NCBI GenBank assembly: GCA_964627535.1
Contig: CAZVJW010000020.1
Location: 1 to 64,000 of the forward strand
DNA: 64,000 nucleotides
DNA from: UBA1447 sp964627535
GTDB lineage: Bacteria > Bacillota > Clostridia > Oscillospirales > Acutalibacteraceae
Direction: 5' to 3'
Under the pieces are notes generated by a model. That model saw nothing but the letters and a program-made list of their open reading frames with translations, made no database searches and had not been told where the DNA came from. Position numbers and translations under genes: made by a program. This document shows, one piece after another, positions 33,878-42,764 of the stretch (the first letter of the stretch is position 1; each line of letters opens with the position of its first letter).

Positions 33878-35089
33878 ATGGCACTTATTGTTCAAAAATT
33901 CGGCGGCAGTTCCGTTGCCGATGCCGGACGCGTAATGAACGTTGCCCGCATAGTGACGGAAACTTACAAGGCCGGCAACGATGTCGTTGTTGTTGTTTCG
34001 GCTCAAGGCGATACAACCGACGATCTTATCGACAAAGCGAAAGAAATTAACCCGAAACCTTCCCGCAGGGAGATGGATGTGCTTCTTTCAGCCGGCGAAC
34101 AGATATCGATTGCCTTGCTTGCCATGGCGATTGAAACGTTGGGTTTTCCTGTTTGCTCGCTTTTAGGCTGGCAGGCAGGGTTTCAAACAAACTCAACTTA
34201 CGGCAGTGCAAGAATTAAATCTGTCAACACGGAACGGATTCTAACGGAGCTTGACAAGAGAAATATCGTTATTGTCGCGGGGTTTCAGGGAATTTGCAAA
34301 TACGACGATGTCACAACCCTCGGGCGCGGGGGTTCGGATACAAGCGCCGTGGCAATTGCGGCGTCCATGAATGCCGAGCGGTGCCAAATCTTTACCGATG
34401 TGGAAGGTGTTTATACTGCAGACCCGCGCAAGGTAAAAGGTGCGAAAAAACTGGATGCCATAACATATGACGAAATGCTTGAGCTTGCAACGCTCGGCGC
34501 GCAGGTTTTAAACAACCGCTCTGTTGAAATGGCAAAAAAATACAATGTTGAGCTTGAAGTTTTATCAAGCCTTAAAAGGGTACCGGGAACAATAGTTAAG
34601 GAGGTTGTAACAGTGGAAAAAATGCTGGTCAGAGGGGTTACCAAGGATTCGAATGTTGCCAGAATATCAATAATAGGGGTGCCGGATGTTCCCGGTGTCG
34701 CTTTCAAGCTTTTCGGCAAGCTTGCGGCAAAAAATATCAATGTTGATATTATTTTGCAGTCCGTCGGCCGCGACAGCACAAAAGATATCGCATTCACCGT
34801 CAGCCGCGATAACGCACCGGTTGTGCTCGACCAACTTGCAAATTCTCTTGATTTCTTACAAGGGCTGAAAGTTGTCTGCGATACGGATGTGGCGAAGATT
34901 TCTATTGTCGGAGCCGGGATGCAAACCCACGCAGATACAGCTTCCAAAATGTTCGGGGCTCTTTTTGAGTGCAATATCAACATTCAAATGATCGCCACAA
35001 GTGAAATCAAGATTTCCGTTTTAATTGACGCGAAGGATGCTGACCGCGCTGTTGAAGCGGTTCATAAAGCATTTATTCCCGAAGAGTAA
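33878..35089 (+). CDS. lysC: Aspartate kinase with internal start for a beta subunit
   Basis: LysC phosphorylates aspartate at the head of lysine, threonine and methionine synthesis. The kinase part shows QKFGGSSVAD, the GRGGSDTSAVA motif and FTDVEGVYTADPR; two ACT domains follow from about residue 265. Inside the gene AAGGAGG (34598-34604) stands eight bases before an in-frame GTG (34613, codon 246). It would produce a 158-residue C-terminal chain, exactly as in B. subtilis aspartokinase II, whose beta chain starts at codon 246. No lysine riboswitch is visible upstream; a Type I repeat and a short tandem repeat occupy that gap. Confidence 0.95.
   Translation: MALIVQKFGGSSVADAGRVMNVARIVTETYKAGNDVVVVVSAQGDTTDDLIDKAKEINPKPSRREMDVLLSAGEQISIALLAMAIETLGFPVCSLLGWQAGFQTNSTYGSARIKSVNTERILTELDKRNIVIVAGFQGICKYDDVTTLGRGGSDTSAVAIAASMNAERCQIFTDVEGVYTADPRKVKGAKKLDAITYDEMLELATLGAQVLNNRSVEMAKKYNVELEVLSSLKRVPGTIVKEVVTVEKMLVRGVTKDSNVARISIIGVPDVPGVAFKLFGKLAAKNINVDIILQSVGRDSTKDIAFTVSRDNAPVVLDQLANSLDFLQGLKVVCDTDVAKISIVGAGMQTHADTASKMFGALFECNINIQMIATSEIKISVLIDAKDADRAVEAVHKAFIPEE
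34598..34615 (+). promoter_or_regulatory. Internal ribosome binding site and GTG start in lysC
   Basis: AAGGAGG, an eight-base spacer and an in-frame GTG form an ideal initiation site within the aspartate kinase gene. It gives the ACT-domain beta chain without the kinase part. Confidence 0.75.
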
Positions 35090-35190
35090 TATTGACTGTC
35101 TTCTTCGGCAGTAAGCATTGCCCCGCTGTCATTGGGCAGCAGTATCAAAAAACAGATTTTATTTATCATTTAAATAACGAATAATTTAAA

Positions 35191-35226
35191 CTGCCTCAAA
35201 CCGTTATAATTATCGGTTTGAGGCAG
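35191..35226 (+). terminator. Terminator of lysC
   Basis: CTGCCTCAAACCG and CGGTTTGAGGCAG form a perfect 13-base-pair stem about 100 bases after the lysC stop. The T-tract is short (AAATTTT), so it may be bidirectional. Confidence 0.75.
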
Positions 35227-35248
35227 AAATTTTAAACCATTGCGTTTA

Positions 35249-35383
35249 ATCTAATTCACGATTAAAAAACCTCTAAAAAATCAAGCAAAAGTTTTGATTT
35301 ATACTATTCTCCATTTTAATGCAGAATAGTATTATGCGGTTTTGTGCGGATTTTTTAGTTAGGTTTTTATGAGTAATTAGTAT
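35249..35383 (+). repeat. Type I palindromic element, copy C (with inner element)
   Basis: The copy is about 135 bases, in the same orientation as copy A, with an altered left tip. It lies between the lysC terminator and the end of the lipoprotein gene on the other strand. Confidence 0.85.
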
Positions 35384-35392
35384 CAGCAAAAA

Positions 35393-36904
35393 TCAGCTCG
35401 TTACCGTGCTGAAAACAGCTGCGAAACAATTAAAATTGGTACTGCTTGCCGCGGGAGAAATCCCGCTAAAGGTTAAATCCGCCGATCTTGTGCCGCCGAC
35501 AACAAAAATTTTTGTGCCGTCTATTGAGTTTACCGCTCTGGGCACATCATCGCCGCTGCCGGCAAGGGAAAGAGAACTGACGGTTTTACCGAGTTCATTG
35601 ATAAGTAAAATAAAACCGTCACGTAAACCTTTGTTTCCCAGTGAGGTAAAATCCCTGTTGATTGATTCCGACATGCCAACCGCCGCATAACCGCCGGTAA
35701 CTGCCGTTATCCCGGTTATTTCATCAGCCTTGAAACCGGCAAAGGACTTTACCCAGCCGACTGAACCTGTGGGGTTGAATTTAACAATAAAACCGTCAAA
35801 ATCTCCGGCGTTGTGGTAGGGTGCAAAACTGCCGTCAACGGACGCTGTGATATTAAATTTACCGGCGATTACGCAGCCGCCGTCGGGGGCGCAGGTGATT
35901 GCGGTTAATTCATCGGAACCGCTGCCGGAAAACGGGCTAACCCATTTGAAAGTGCCGTTTTTTTCAAAACTCATGACGACGGTGTCCGCTTCGCCTCTGC
36001 CGGCAATTTCAGCGAAATCGGTGTCACTCGACATCGTTCTGCAAACCGCAAAAACATCTCCGGTTTTATTTACCGCAACACCTTCAAAACTGTTGTGCAT
36101 ACTGCCGGTAAGCGATCTTTTCCAACGCATAGCACCGGAGGTGTCAAATTTTATCAATACCGCTTTGATGGAGTCTGCCTTCAAACCGGAAAAATCACCG
36201 TCGGAAGATTCTGTTTTACCCCCGGCAATAAATCCGCCGTCGGGTGTTGCCGCTATAGAACTGAGGAGATCATTTTTGCTTCCCCCGACAATTTTAACCC
36301 ATTCCTGTTTGCCGGATGCGGAATATTTCACCAAAAGCCCTTCGTTGCCCGCGTCTGTTTTGGCGCCGAGATCTGTTGATTTGGTGTCACAGGCAATCAC
36401 ATAGCCTTTATCGGCAAGCTGGGCTAAGGCATTAAAGTTAACTCCGCCGTCACCGCCAAGAAACGTCTTCCATTCAACTTGGCTGTCTTTATCATATTTG
36501 ACAAGCATACTTTTTGTGCCGCCCCAGCTCGAGTTTCCGTCTTTGCAGTCACCGTCCGCGGCGGCGAAAAGACCAACGGCCGCAAAGCCGCCGTCTGAGG
36601 TGGCAATAACACGTTCAAACATATCGTTTCCAGAGCCGCCGAAAGATTTGACTGAGCCGGCAGCCAGACCTGTAATTGTAGAAGAGGGAACTGTTGTTGG
36701 TGTCTCGGTTGTGCTTTCAGGCGGTTGCGTTGTTGTTTCTCCGGAAGACGGCAGAGCATCGCGCCAGGCATCGTCAACAGGGGCCATGGACTCCAGCGTT
36801 GTTCCCTCGGAATTGTCATTGCCCGGATTACATGCGGGCAAAACACATATAAGAAGGGACAGGATTAACATCACAGCCGATATTTTTTTAAAATTGTTTT
36901 TCAA
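35393..36904 (-). CDS. Lipoprotein with about seven beta-propeller-like repeats
   Basis: A signal peptide with lipobox VLPAC is followed by a Thr-rich linker and then about seven repeats of some 55 residues. Each repeat has the pattern SFxGSGxDxFxxIxxTxDGGFxxxG and later a VxKFDxSGxxxWxK-type segment (for example IVGGSKNDLLSSIAATPDGG). Such arrays fold as beta-propellers and are seen in exported surface proteins. The ATG at 36913 abuts AAAGGGG, so the TTG three codons later (36904), eight bases after the box, is the likelier start. The ligand is unknown. Confidence 0.78.
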   Translation of the reverse strand: MKNNFKKISAVMLILSLLICVLPACNPGNDNSEGTTLESMAPVDDAWRDALPSSGETTTQPPESTTETPTTVPSSTITGLAAGSVKSFGGSGNDMFERVIATSDGGFAAVGLFAAADGDCKDGNSSWGGTKSMLVKYDKDSQVEWKTFLGGDGGVNFNALAQLADKGYVIACDTKSTDLGAKTDAGNEGLLVKYSASGKQEWVKIVGGSKNDLLSSIAATPDGGFIAGGKTESSDGDFSGLKADSIKAVLIKFDTSGAMRWKRSLTGSMHNSFEGVAVNKTGDVFAVCRTMSSDTDFAEIAGRGEADTVVMSFEKNGTFKWVSPFSGSGSDELTAITCAPDGGCVIAGKFNITASVDGSFAPYHNAGDFDGFIVKFNPTGSVGWVKSFAGFKADEITGITAVTGGYAAVGMSESINRDFTSLGNKGLRDGFILLINELGKTVSSLSLAGSGDDVPRAVNSIDGTKIFVVGGTRSADLTFSGISPAASSTNFNCFAAVFSTVTS

Positions 36905-36996
36905 AAACTGCATCCCCTTTTAAAGTATAAATTAATTATATCATGGCTTTCTTTGCGTTTCAACTATATGGTGTTTCCATCTGCAGGAGGGTTAAT

Positions 36997-37728
36997 TCAG
37001 CCGGGTATGGTTTGCGGCGTATAATCTATATTAGCTTTTTGCGCCTGCGAATGCTGATATTTTCGATTGATATGATAGAGTCTGCTGTCTTTTTTAAAAT
37101 GAGCGCCTGTTTGCTTAAAGTGAAACGGGATATTTGCCTCAACACACTGCCGGTGAAGTTCCAGCACCCAGTCATAGTCGCAAACCCTTGCCGAACTGCC
37201 GGATTCGCCCCCGGCGACGACCTGTGTTATCGAGGGGTAGAGGTAAGCGGAAAGATTGATTTTTTCAAGCAGAGGCTCGCAAACAATCATTTTTGACTTT
37301 ACAGGTTCGTTTAAAAATATCGGCAGACGGAAATCGGCGCGGTCCTGATTTTCCACCGTGCAGCAGAGGGTGACATTTTCATATCCGTCATCCCAATCAT
37401 CCGGAAGGCTGACATGAAACCGGTCAATTCTTTTGGTTATGATTAAAAAGTGAAGGTCGCTTCGCTCTTTTATCATCTGCCAGGATTCGGCCCGCCATTC
37501 ATCGGCTTCCGGAACAAAAAAATCGGAGGTAAAACAAGTATAAACGGTTTCATTGGTTATAAGCTTGTAATCGCCATTTCGGCCGCGCTTGACAGGAAGA
37601 GAAAAATTGTTTGTTTTGGCGACAGCTGTACTGTCCTTCTCGAAGCGGGAGTCCGTCCGGTAAACATAGCAATTATCACATCCCGGGCTGATTTTCCGGC
37701 AGCCGTGCCAAGGATTCCATTGCGCCAT
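36997..37728 (-). CDS. DUF5131 (phage Gp37/Gp68-like) protein
   Basis: The 243-residue protein matches the DUF5131 family. It opens WNPWHGCRKISPGCDNCY, a cysteine cluster (C...CxxC) that may bind an iron-sulfur centre, and contains FTSDFFVPEADEWR, FLIITKRIDRF and VAGGESGSSARVCDYDWV. The family is widespread in phages and mobile regions and its function is not established; the cysteine layout suggests a radical-SAM-like enzyme. It starts four bases after the DNA glycosylase gene, so the two are one unit, which hints at a nucleic acid role. Confidence 0.8.
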   Translation of the reverse strand: MAQWNPWHGCRKISPGCDNCYVYRTDSRFEKDSTAVAKTNNFSLPVKRGRNGDYKLITNETVYTCFTSDFFVPEADEWRAESWQMIKERSDLHFLIITKRIDRFHVSLPDDWDDGYENVTLCCTVENQDRADFRLPIFLNEPVKSKMIVCEPLLEKINLSAYLYPSITQVVAGGESGSSARVCDYDWVLELHRQCVEANIPFHFKQTGAHFKKDSRLYHINRKYQHSQAQKANIDYTPQTIPG

Positions 37729-37732
37729 AGTT

Positions 37733-38230
37733 TCATCCGTCCTTCAGATATTCAAGCAGAATGCCGTATTCGCTCAATAAGTCGCTATAAGAATAATAGC
37801 GGCAGTTCGCCGGGCTTGTAGAGGGCAAAGATTTTGCCTCTATTCCCGTTTGCGGCAGGCAATACTTTTTATAAAGCTGCGCGGCTTTTCCGCCGGTGGT
37901 GAAAATCGCCTTAATATCGGCAGTACTGAGAATAACGGTCAAATCATTGACAACCGGGTTTTTAATGCTGCCGTCATCGGCGCCTTCAATTTCACAGCTT
38001 TCCAGCACATCCCATATAGCAATTCGGTGCCGTAAAAGAAGATCCCGCTTTTCATCGTTTGTTCGCGGAAAGGGCTCTGTAAGGGCCTCGCTCAGCACCC
38101 GCCAAAACCTGTTTTGCGGGTGCATATAATAGAAGCCGTTTTCCCGTGATTTCGGGGATGGCATAGTGCCCAAAATCAGGACTCTTGACTGACGGTTATA
38201 TACCGGGGCAATCGGATGCAAAACTTTCAC
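37733..38230 (-). CDS. DNA-deoxyinosine (hypoxanthine) glycosylase, UDG superfamily
   Basis: This 165-residue enzyme belongs to family 6 of the uracil-DNA glycosylase superfamily, which removes hypoxanthine arising from deaminated adenine. The N-terminal active-site motif is ILGTMPSPKSRENGFYY, followed by HPQNRFWRVL. The second motif is SLPSTSPAN near residue 135. DNA binding and base removal are expected in the cytosol. The DUF5131 gene follows after four bases. Confidence 0.87.
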   Translation of the reverse strand: MKVLHPIAPVYNRQSRVLILGTMPSPKSRENGFYYMHPQNRFWRVLSEALTEPFPRTNDEKRDLLLRHRIAIWDVLESCEIEGADDGSIKNPVVNDLTVILSTADIKAIFTTGGKAAQLYKKYCLPQTGIEAKSLPSTSPANCRYYSYSDLLSEYGILLEYLKDG

Positions 38231-38309
38231 TGCATACTCTCCAAAATCATTAATACTATATATAATTATATCACATCAACCGGTTTTTGAAAATGATTCT
38301 GATAAAGGG

Positions 38310-38340
38310 AACCAAAAGGCAACGCCGTTGCCTTTTGGTT
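38310..38340. repeat. Perfect 14-bp hairpin
   Basis: AACCAAAAGGCAAC (38310-38323) and GTTGCCTTTTGGTT (38327-38340) form a perfect stem with a three-base loop. It lies in the gap between the glycosylase and MATE genes. It lacks a U-tract outside the stem; it may be a terminator, a repeat or a leader structure of the MATE gene. Confidence 0.65.
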
Positions 38341-38474
38341 CGATCAAACAGCATATGGTTTGGCCTGATTAAACACATTGCATTTCCCGTAACGGTGTTA
38401 TATAATTCAACAAGCGGCTTGATTTCAGGCGTTTTTATAGAAAAATATTTACCGCGAAGAGTTTTGGAGGATTC

Positions 38475-39893
38475 ATGCTTAAAAGTTTAAACCGGGGGAA
38501 ATTATTTTATATTTCGCTTCTCAAACTATCTTTGCCGGTTATGCTTCAAAATTTATTGAACAGCTCGCTTGCGATGGTGGGCACATTCATGCTTGGCCGG
38601 CTCGGCGAGACGGAAATAGCTGCCGCGACCCTTGCCAATACGCCGTTTTTTGTTATTCTCCTGATGATCTTCGGTTTTCAAAGCGGCTCAAGCGTGCTTT
38701 TTTCGCAATACTGGGGCAAAAAGGATTTGAAAGCAATCAACAGAATACTCGGTATCGGGGTTTATTCCTGCGCCGGCATTACGTTGCTTTTTTCTTTTGT
38801 TTGCTTTTTGTTTGCGCAGGACATAATGGGTGTCATCAACCGGGACCCTCAAATTGTAAAGCTCGCTGCGCAGTATATGCGGATAACCGCTTTTTCCTAT
38901 GTTCTTAATGCCGTTTCCCTTGTTTATATAAGCGCGCAGCGAAGCATCGCGAACCCGAAGCTTGGACTGATCATCCTGACTAACACCATGGTGATTGATA
39001 CGGCACTCAGCTATATTTTCATCTTCGGCAAATTCGGCGCGCCCGCTCTCGGGGTTAAAGGCGCGGCATACGCCGTACTGACAGCGCGGATTATCGAATT
39101 CATCATTACGATGAGCTATGCATTTTTTATTCAGGGCAAGTTGAAGCTTAATCTGCAGCAGCTATTGCGCCCGGGCAAAGAATTTATACATGATTTTATC
39201 AAGTATTCCGGTCCGGTCGTACTCAACGAAGCTGTCTGGGGGCTCGGGTTCTCCATGTACAGCGTCATCTACAGCCTGATGGATAAAAGCTATCTTGCCG
39301 CTTACACCGTCGCGGGGAATCTCGAGAGGATTTTAAGCTCGGTATTTTTCGGGTTTGCAATAGCCGCCGGGATTATTATCGGGCAGTTGATAGGAGCAGG
39401 AAAAGAGAACGAGGCACGGGAAACCGGCAAGACACTTAACCTTTTATCGGCAATTATCGGGCTGTTTTTAAGCGGAGTACTTTTAATTGTCGCGCCGTTT
39501 ATTATCGGCAAGTTTAACCTGCCTCCTGCTACAATAACGGTGGTAAAAATGTTTACGGTAGTCATGGCCGTGCTGATTCCAATCCGCTGCAACTGGGTTG
39601 TCAATGCCATCGGCACGCTGCGCGCCGGGGGCGATACAAAATTTGTTTTTATGGTCGATACAGTTTTTATGTGGCTTTTGTGTCTGCCGCTTGCGGCGGT
39701 TTTCGGATTGTGGATGCATCTGCCGGTCATCTGGGTTATTCTGATGCCCGCGCTGGAGGACGCGCTTAAATGGATCAGCGGACTCATCCGGTTTTACAAG
39801 GGGAAATGGCTGAACAACATTACAAGAGCCGAAATATTTACAGGGGACGAGGCTGTTGCGGACAGCGAGATTATCACGCACCTTGAAGTGTAG
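38475..39893 (+). CDS. MATE-family efflux transporter
   Basis: The 472-residue protein has 12 membrane helices in two related halves, with the family start LFYISLLKLSLPVMLQNLLN and segments VGTFMLGRLGETEIAAA and GVKGAAYAVLTARIIEF. MATE proteins expel drugs or other organic compounds using a sodium or proton gradient. GGAGG precedes the ATG. The gene stands alone between two repeats or hairpins and has its own terminator; no regulator adjoins it. The substrate is unknown. Confidence 0.92.
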   Translation: MLKSLNRGKLFYISLLKLSLPVMLQNLLNSSLAMVGTFMLGRLGETEIAAATLANTPFFVILLMIFGFQSGSSVLFSQYWGKKDLKAINRILGIGVYSCAGITLLFSFVCFLFAQDIMGVINRDPQIVKLAAQYMRITAFSYVLNAVSLVYISAQRSIANPKLGLIILTNTMVIDTALSYIFIFGKFGAPALGVKGAAYAVLTARIIEFIITMSYAFFIQGKLKLNLQQLLRPGKEFIHDFIKYSGPVVLNEAVWGLGFSMYSVIYSLMDKSYLAAYTVAGNLERILSSVFFGFAIAAGIIIGQLIGAGKENEARETGKTLNLLSAIIGLFLSGVLLIVAPFIIGKFNLPPATITVVKMFTVVMAVLIPIRCNWVVNAIGTLRAGGDTKFVFMVDTVFMWLLCLPLAAVFGLWMHLPVIWVILMPALEDALKWISGLIRFYKGKWLNNITRAEIFTGDEAVADSEIITHLEV

Positions 39894-39916
39894 CACGAAA
39901 TATAATATAACCGAAA

Positions 39917-39954
39917 CGGGAGAAAGCATTCAAGCCTTATCCCGCTTTTTGTTT
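39917..39954 (+). terminator. Terminator of the MATE gene
   Basis: CGGGAGAAAGC and GCCTTATCCCG form an imperfect 11-base-pair stem with a five-base loop, followed by TTTTTGTTTT. Confidence 0.7.
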
Positions 39955-39968
39955 TCAAGAACTGGATA

Positions 39969-40071
39969 ATACTAATTACTCATAAAAACCTAACTAAAAA
40001 ATCCGCATAAAACCCCATAAACCAAAGCTTTTGCTTGGTTTTTTAGAGGTTTTTAAATCGTGAATTAGTAT
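39969..40071 (-). repeat. Type I palindromic element, copy D (without inner element)
   Basis: This 103-base copy has the Type I ends but lacks the central ATACTATTCT palindrome. It serves as an empty site when compared with the 133-136 base copies. Confidence 0.88.
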
Positions 40072-40073
40072 AA

Positions 40074-40544
40074 CTACCCGATATAAGTCCCGACCCGGGG
40101 ATATGTGTTGAACTGAGCTGTCATGAATGTGATAGCATGTTGGTCGCAACTGTTGACTTGCGCGGTCAGGTCGGTCCCCGCGATGAGATCGTGATGCACT
40201 CCGTTTTTCCAAGTAGTACTGAGTTTATCCGTAACATCGTATACAACACCATCATAGGCGATATAAGCATCTTTACCGCTCTTTCCGTTAAACTCAGCAA
40301 GTTGGGCGGAGGTAAAGGTTTTATCAACTGATGTTGCGGAAGTTGACTGCGTTGTTGTTTTTGTCGTTGCTGCTTTTGTTGTTGTCACTGTTGCGGTTGC
40401 CGAGGTTGCGGCCTCGGTTATGGTTGCGGCAGCTGTAGTGCCGGTTTCCGGCGTGGTTGTTTCAGCTGCATCCGCTTTACCGCAGGCGGCAAAGCTTAAC
40501 AGTATGAAAAATGTTGCAAAGACAGCAATTATTTTTGTTTTCAT
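40074..40544 (-). CDS. Lipoprotein with cytochrome b5-like domain
   Basis: The product is 156 residues: a signal peptide with lipobox SFAAC, a Thr/Ala-rich linker to about residue 75 and a C-terminal cytochrome b5-like heme/steroid-binding domain. The domain shows FTSAQLAEFNGKSGKDAYIA, then VVYDVTDK, WKNGVHHDLIAG and a later HAITF; the two His positions are possible heme ligands. GGGGG before the ATG at 40544 decides the start over an upstream in-frame ATG. It may take part in extracytoplasmic electron or heme handling, but no redox partner is nearby. Confidence 0.82.
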   Translation of the reverse strand: MKTKIIAVFATFFILLSFAACGKADAAETTTPETGTTAAATITEAATSATATVTTTKAATTKTTTQSTSATSVDKTFTSAQLAEFNGKSGKDAYIAYDGVVYDVTDKLSTTWKNGVHHDLIAGTDLTAQVNSCDQHAITFMTAQFNTYPRVGTYIG

Positions 40545-40572
40545 TGAAAAACCCCCAACAATTATTTTTCCG

Positions 40573-41508
40573 TTAAAACATATCCTTTTTCCATAACCAT
40601 ATAAATGCTGCTCCCGTCGCCAACAGTGAAATACCGATGACGCAAACAAAACCCATGATGTTGCCCTGCCATGGCACCCCGACATTCATCCCCCAAAACG
40701 CGGCAATCAATGTCGGAATCGAAAGTACGATGGTGACGGATGCCAGGAACTTCATGACCATATTCAAATTGTTGGAAATGACCGAAGCATAGGCATCCAT
40801 CATACCGCTTAAAATGGAGCTGTATATATTGGCCATCTCAATAGCCTGTCTGTTTTCGATGATGACATCTTCAAGCAAATCCTCGTCTTCTTCGTATTTT
40901 TTCAGGCCTTTCCCTCTGAGCAGCCGCTCCATAACCAGTTCGTTTGATTTTAAGGAGGTGGTGAAAAATACAAGCGACTTTTCCAGCTGAAGCAGCATGA
41001 AAAGTTCTTTGTTCCGCATGGATTTGCGCAGGGTGCGCTCCGCTTCATAGCTCTTTTTGTCAATCAGGCGAAGGTAGCGCAAAAATTCTTTTGAAGCCAC
41101 AAAAAGAAGCTGGTAAGCGAAACGGGTATGTTTATAGGTGGAAAACTCCTTTATCCGGTTTCTTTTCATTGCCTCGACAATTTCATTCTTTCGAAAACTG
41201 ACAGTAATGATGTTGTCATCTGTAACAATAATGCCCATTGGCATGGTTTCGTATATCTGGGCGCCGTCCTCTTCATAAACATAAGGGATATCGACAACGA
41301 CAAGGGTTTGGTTGTCCTCTTCGTCTATATGAGGTTTCTCCTCGTCATCGAGGGGGTCTCGGATAAAGTTTGGCAATATCCCTAAACTGCTTTCAACCCG
41401 GTGAATCTCTTCAACTGTCGGTGCAAATAAATTGATCCAGCAGCCCTTTTCGAATTCATCGGTTTTTTTAAGTTCGCCGTTTTCATATGTTCTGAAGATT
41501 TCAAGCAT
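40573..41508 (-). CDS. CorA-family magnesium transporter
   Basis: The 311-residue protein has the CorA layout: a large acidic N-terminal cytoplasmic domain, a long helix and two C-terminal membrane helices, the first ending in the canonical GMN motif (AFWGMNVGVPWQGN). It should conduct Mg2+ or related divalent ions. AAGGAGG precedes the ATG. A second CorA-type gene and a DUF1003 gene lie upstream on the same strand, separated by a Type I repeat. Confidence 0.92.
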   Translation of the reverse strand: MLEIFRTYENGELKKTDEFEKGCWINLFAPTVEEIHRVESSLGILPNFIRDPLDDEEKPHIDEEDNQTLVVVDIPYVYEEDGAQIYETMPMGIIVTDDNIITVSFRKNEIVEAMKRNRIKEFSTYKHTRFAYQLLFVASKEFLRYLRLIDKKSYEAERTLRKSMRNKELFMLLQLEKSLVFFTTSLKSNELVMERLLRGKGLKKYEEDEDLLEDVIIENRQAIEMANIYSSILSGMMDAYASVISNNLNMVMKFLASVTIVLSIPTLIAAFWGMNVGVPWQGNIMGFVCVIGISLLATGAAFIWLWKKDMF

Positions 41509-41558
41509 AAGCTGTACCTCCTTGTAGAAGTTTAATGTATATCCATGAATTGCGCTTA

Positions 41559-41694
41559 ATACTAATTCACGATTAAAAAACCTCTAAAAAATCAAGAAAA
41601 AGCTTTGATTTATACTATTCTCCATTTTGATGCAGAATAGTATTATGCTGTTTTTCGCGGATTTTTTAGTTAGGTTTTTATAAGTAATTAGTAT
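41559..41694 (+). repeat. Type I palindromic element, copy E (with inner element)
   Basis: A 136-base copy in the orientation of copy A lies between the two CorA-type genes. Confidence 0.9.
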
Positions 41695-41733
41695 AAGTAT
41701 ATAACTTTTCTGCACATAGGTACAGAATATTTT

Positions 41734-42744
41734 CTACTTTTTTCTTTCCAGCCATTTTATCAGGAAATAATCGGTAATGCCGATAATTACCATCAGCCCG
41801 AAAAACACCGGGTATGAAACCCTCCAATGATCACTGCCTGTCATCATACTCCACTCCGACATCCCGAATATGCCGGCAAGCAGCGTCAGCGGCATGAATA
41901 CGGTTGTTATAACCGTAAGCCTTTTTACCGAAAGGTTGGTTTCGTTCGCGGCTATTGCGATATCGTTGTTGATGATGGCAAGGTTGGTCTGTATAAGATT
42001 TGTCACCATTTCACGGTATATCTCGGTCAGTTCAAAAAATTTGGTGATGTGGTCATAAATATCATTATAGTGAATGATGGCTTTATCCGGAATCAAATCA
42101 ATATCGTTGCGGCAGATTTTAACCAAAATCTCTCTTTCGTGAAACAGGCTTTTTCTCAAGGCCATAAGGGATTGTCTGATTCTTTGAAGCAAGGAGTGGT
42201 CAAAGGTGCTGTGGCTCTCCGTCATCATTTCTTCAAGAACGGCCAAATCGTCGCCGACAGCTTCAATAGCATTGAATTTATCGTCAACAATATGGTCTAA
42301 AATAATGTGCATGGCATAGGACGGCCCCAATTTTGCATTCCGGATTTCATTTTCGATTATTTCTTTGAATTCTTTTGAAATTATAGGATTATTTCTTTCC
42401 GCTCTTGTCACGGAAATAAGGAAGTGATCGCCGACAAACAGGTTTATTTCATCAATCCGTACAATTTTTTCCGAATAGGTAAACGTGTTAAATAAAACCT
42501 GAACATAATTCTCGTATTCGTTAATTTTCGGAATTTGGTCATCGTCCAGGCAGTCCTCCAGGGAAAGGGCGTGAATTTTAAACGGTTCCTCTAAAATCTC
42601 TAGGTTTTCCCGGGTGGGCTCGTTATAATCAATCCAAAGGTAGCCGGGTTCATCGGATTCCAGCCTTTTAAGCCCTTCTTCAAAGGTACTCATTGTGTCC
42701 ATTGTACCGGTCTTGCCGATAAAAAAAGTGTCAAACCCAGTCAT
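41734..42744 (-). CDS. CorA-like transporter with GMS instead of GMN
   Basis: This is a second CorA superfamily member (336 residues) with the same domain order, but only distantly similar to the first. The pore-entry signature reads FGMSEWSMMTG, so the asparagine of the GMN motif is replaced by serine. In CorA the asparagine contributes to ion selectivity, so specificity may differ. GGGAGTG nine bases before the ATG at 42744 gives a better start than the codon at 42762. The DUF1003 gene is 20 bases upstream and probably cotranscribed. Confidence 0.88.
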   Translation of the reverse strand: MTGFDTFFIGKTGTMDTMSTFEEGLKRLESDEPGYLWIDYNEPTRENLEILEEPFKIHALSLEDCLDDDQIPKINEYENYVQVLFNTFTYSEKIVRIDEINLFVGDHFLISVTRAERNNPIISKEFKEIIENEIRNAKLGPSYAMHIILDHIVDDKFNAIEAVGDDLAVLEEMMTESHSTFDHSLLQRIRQSLMALRKSLFHEREILVKICRNDIDLIPDKAIIHYNDIYDHITKFFELTEIYREMVTNLIQTNLAIINNDIAIAANETNLSVKRLTVITTVFMPLTLLAGIFGMSEWSMMTGSDHWRVSYPVFFGLMVIIGITDYFLIKWLERKK

Positions 42745-42764
42745 CTGTAAATTCACTCCCAAAA

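Noticed and set aside
38287..38490. 67-codon frame overlapping the MATE start
   Set aside because: It spans the perfect hairpin, has no ribosome binding site and overlaps the well-supported MATE gene in another frame.
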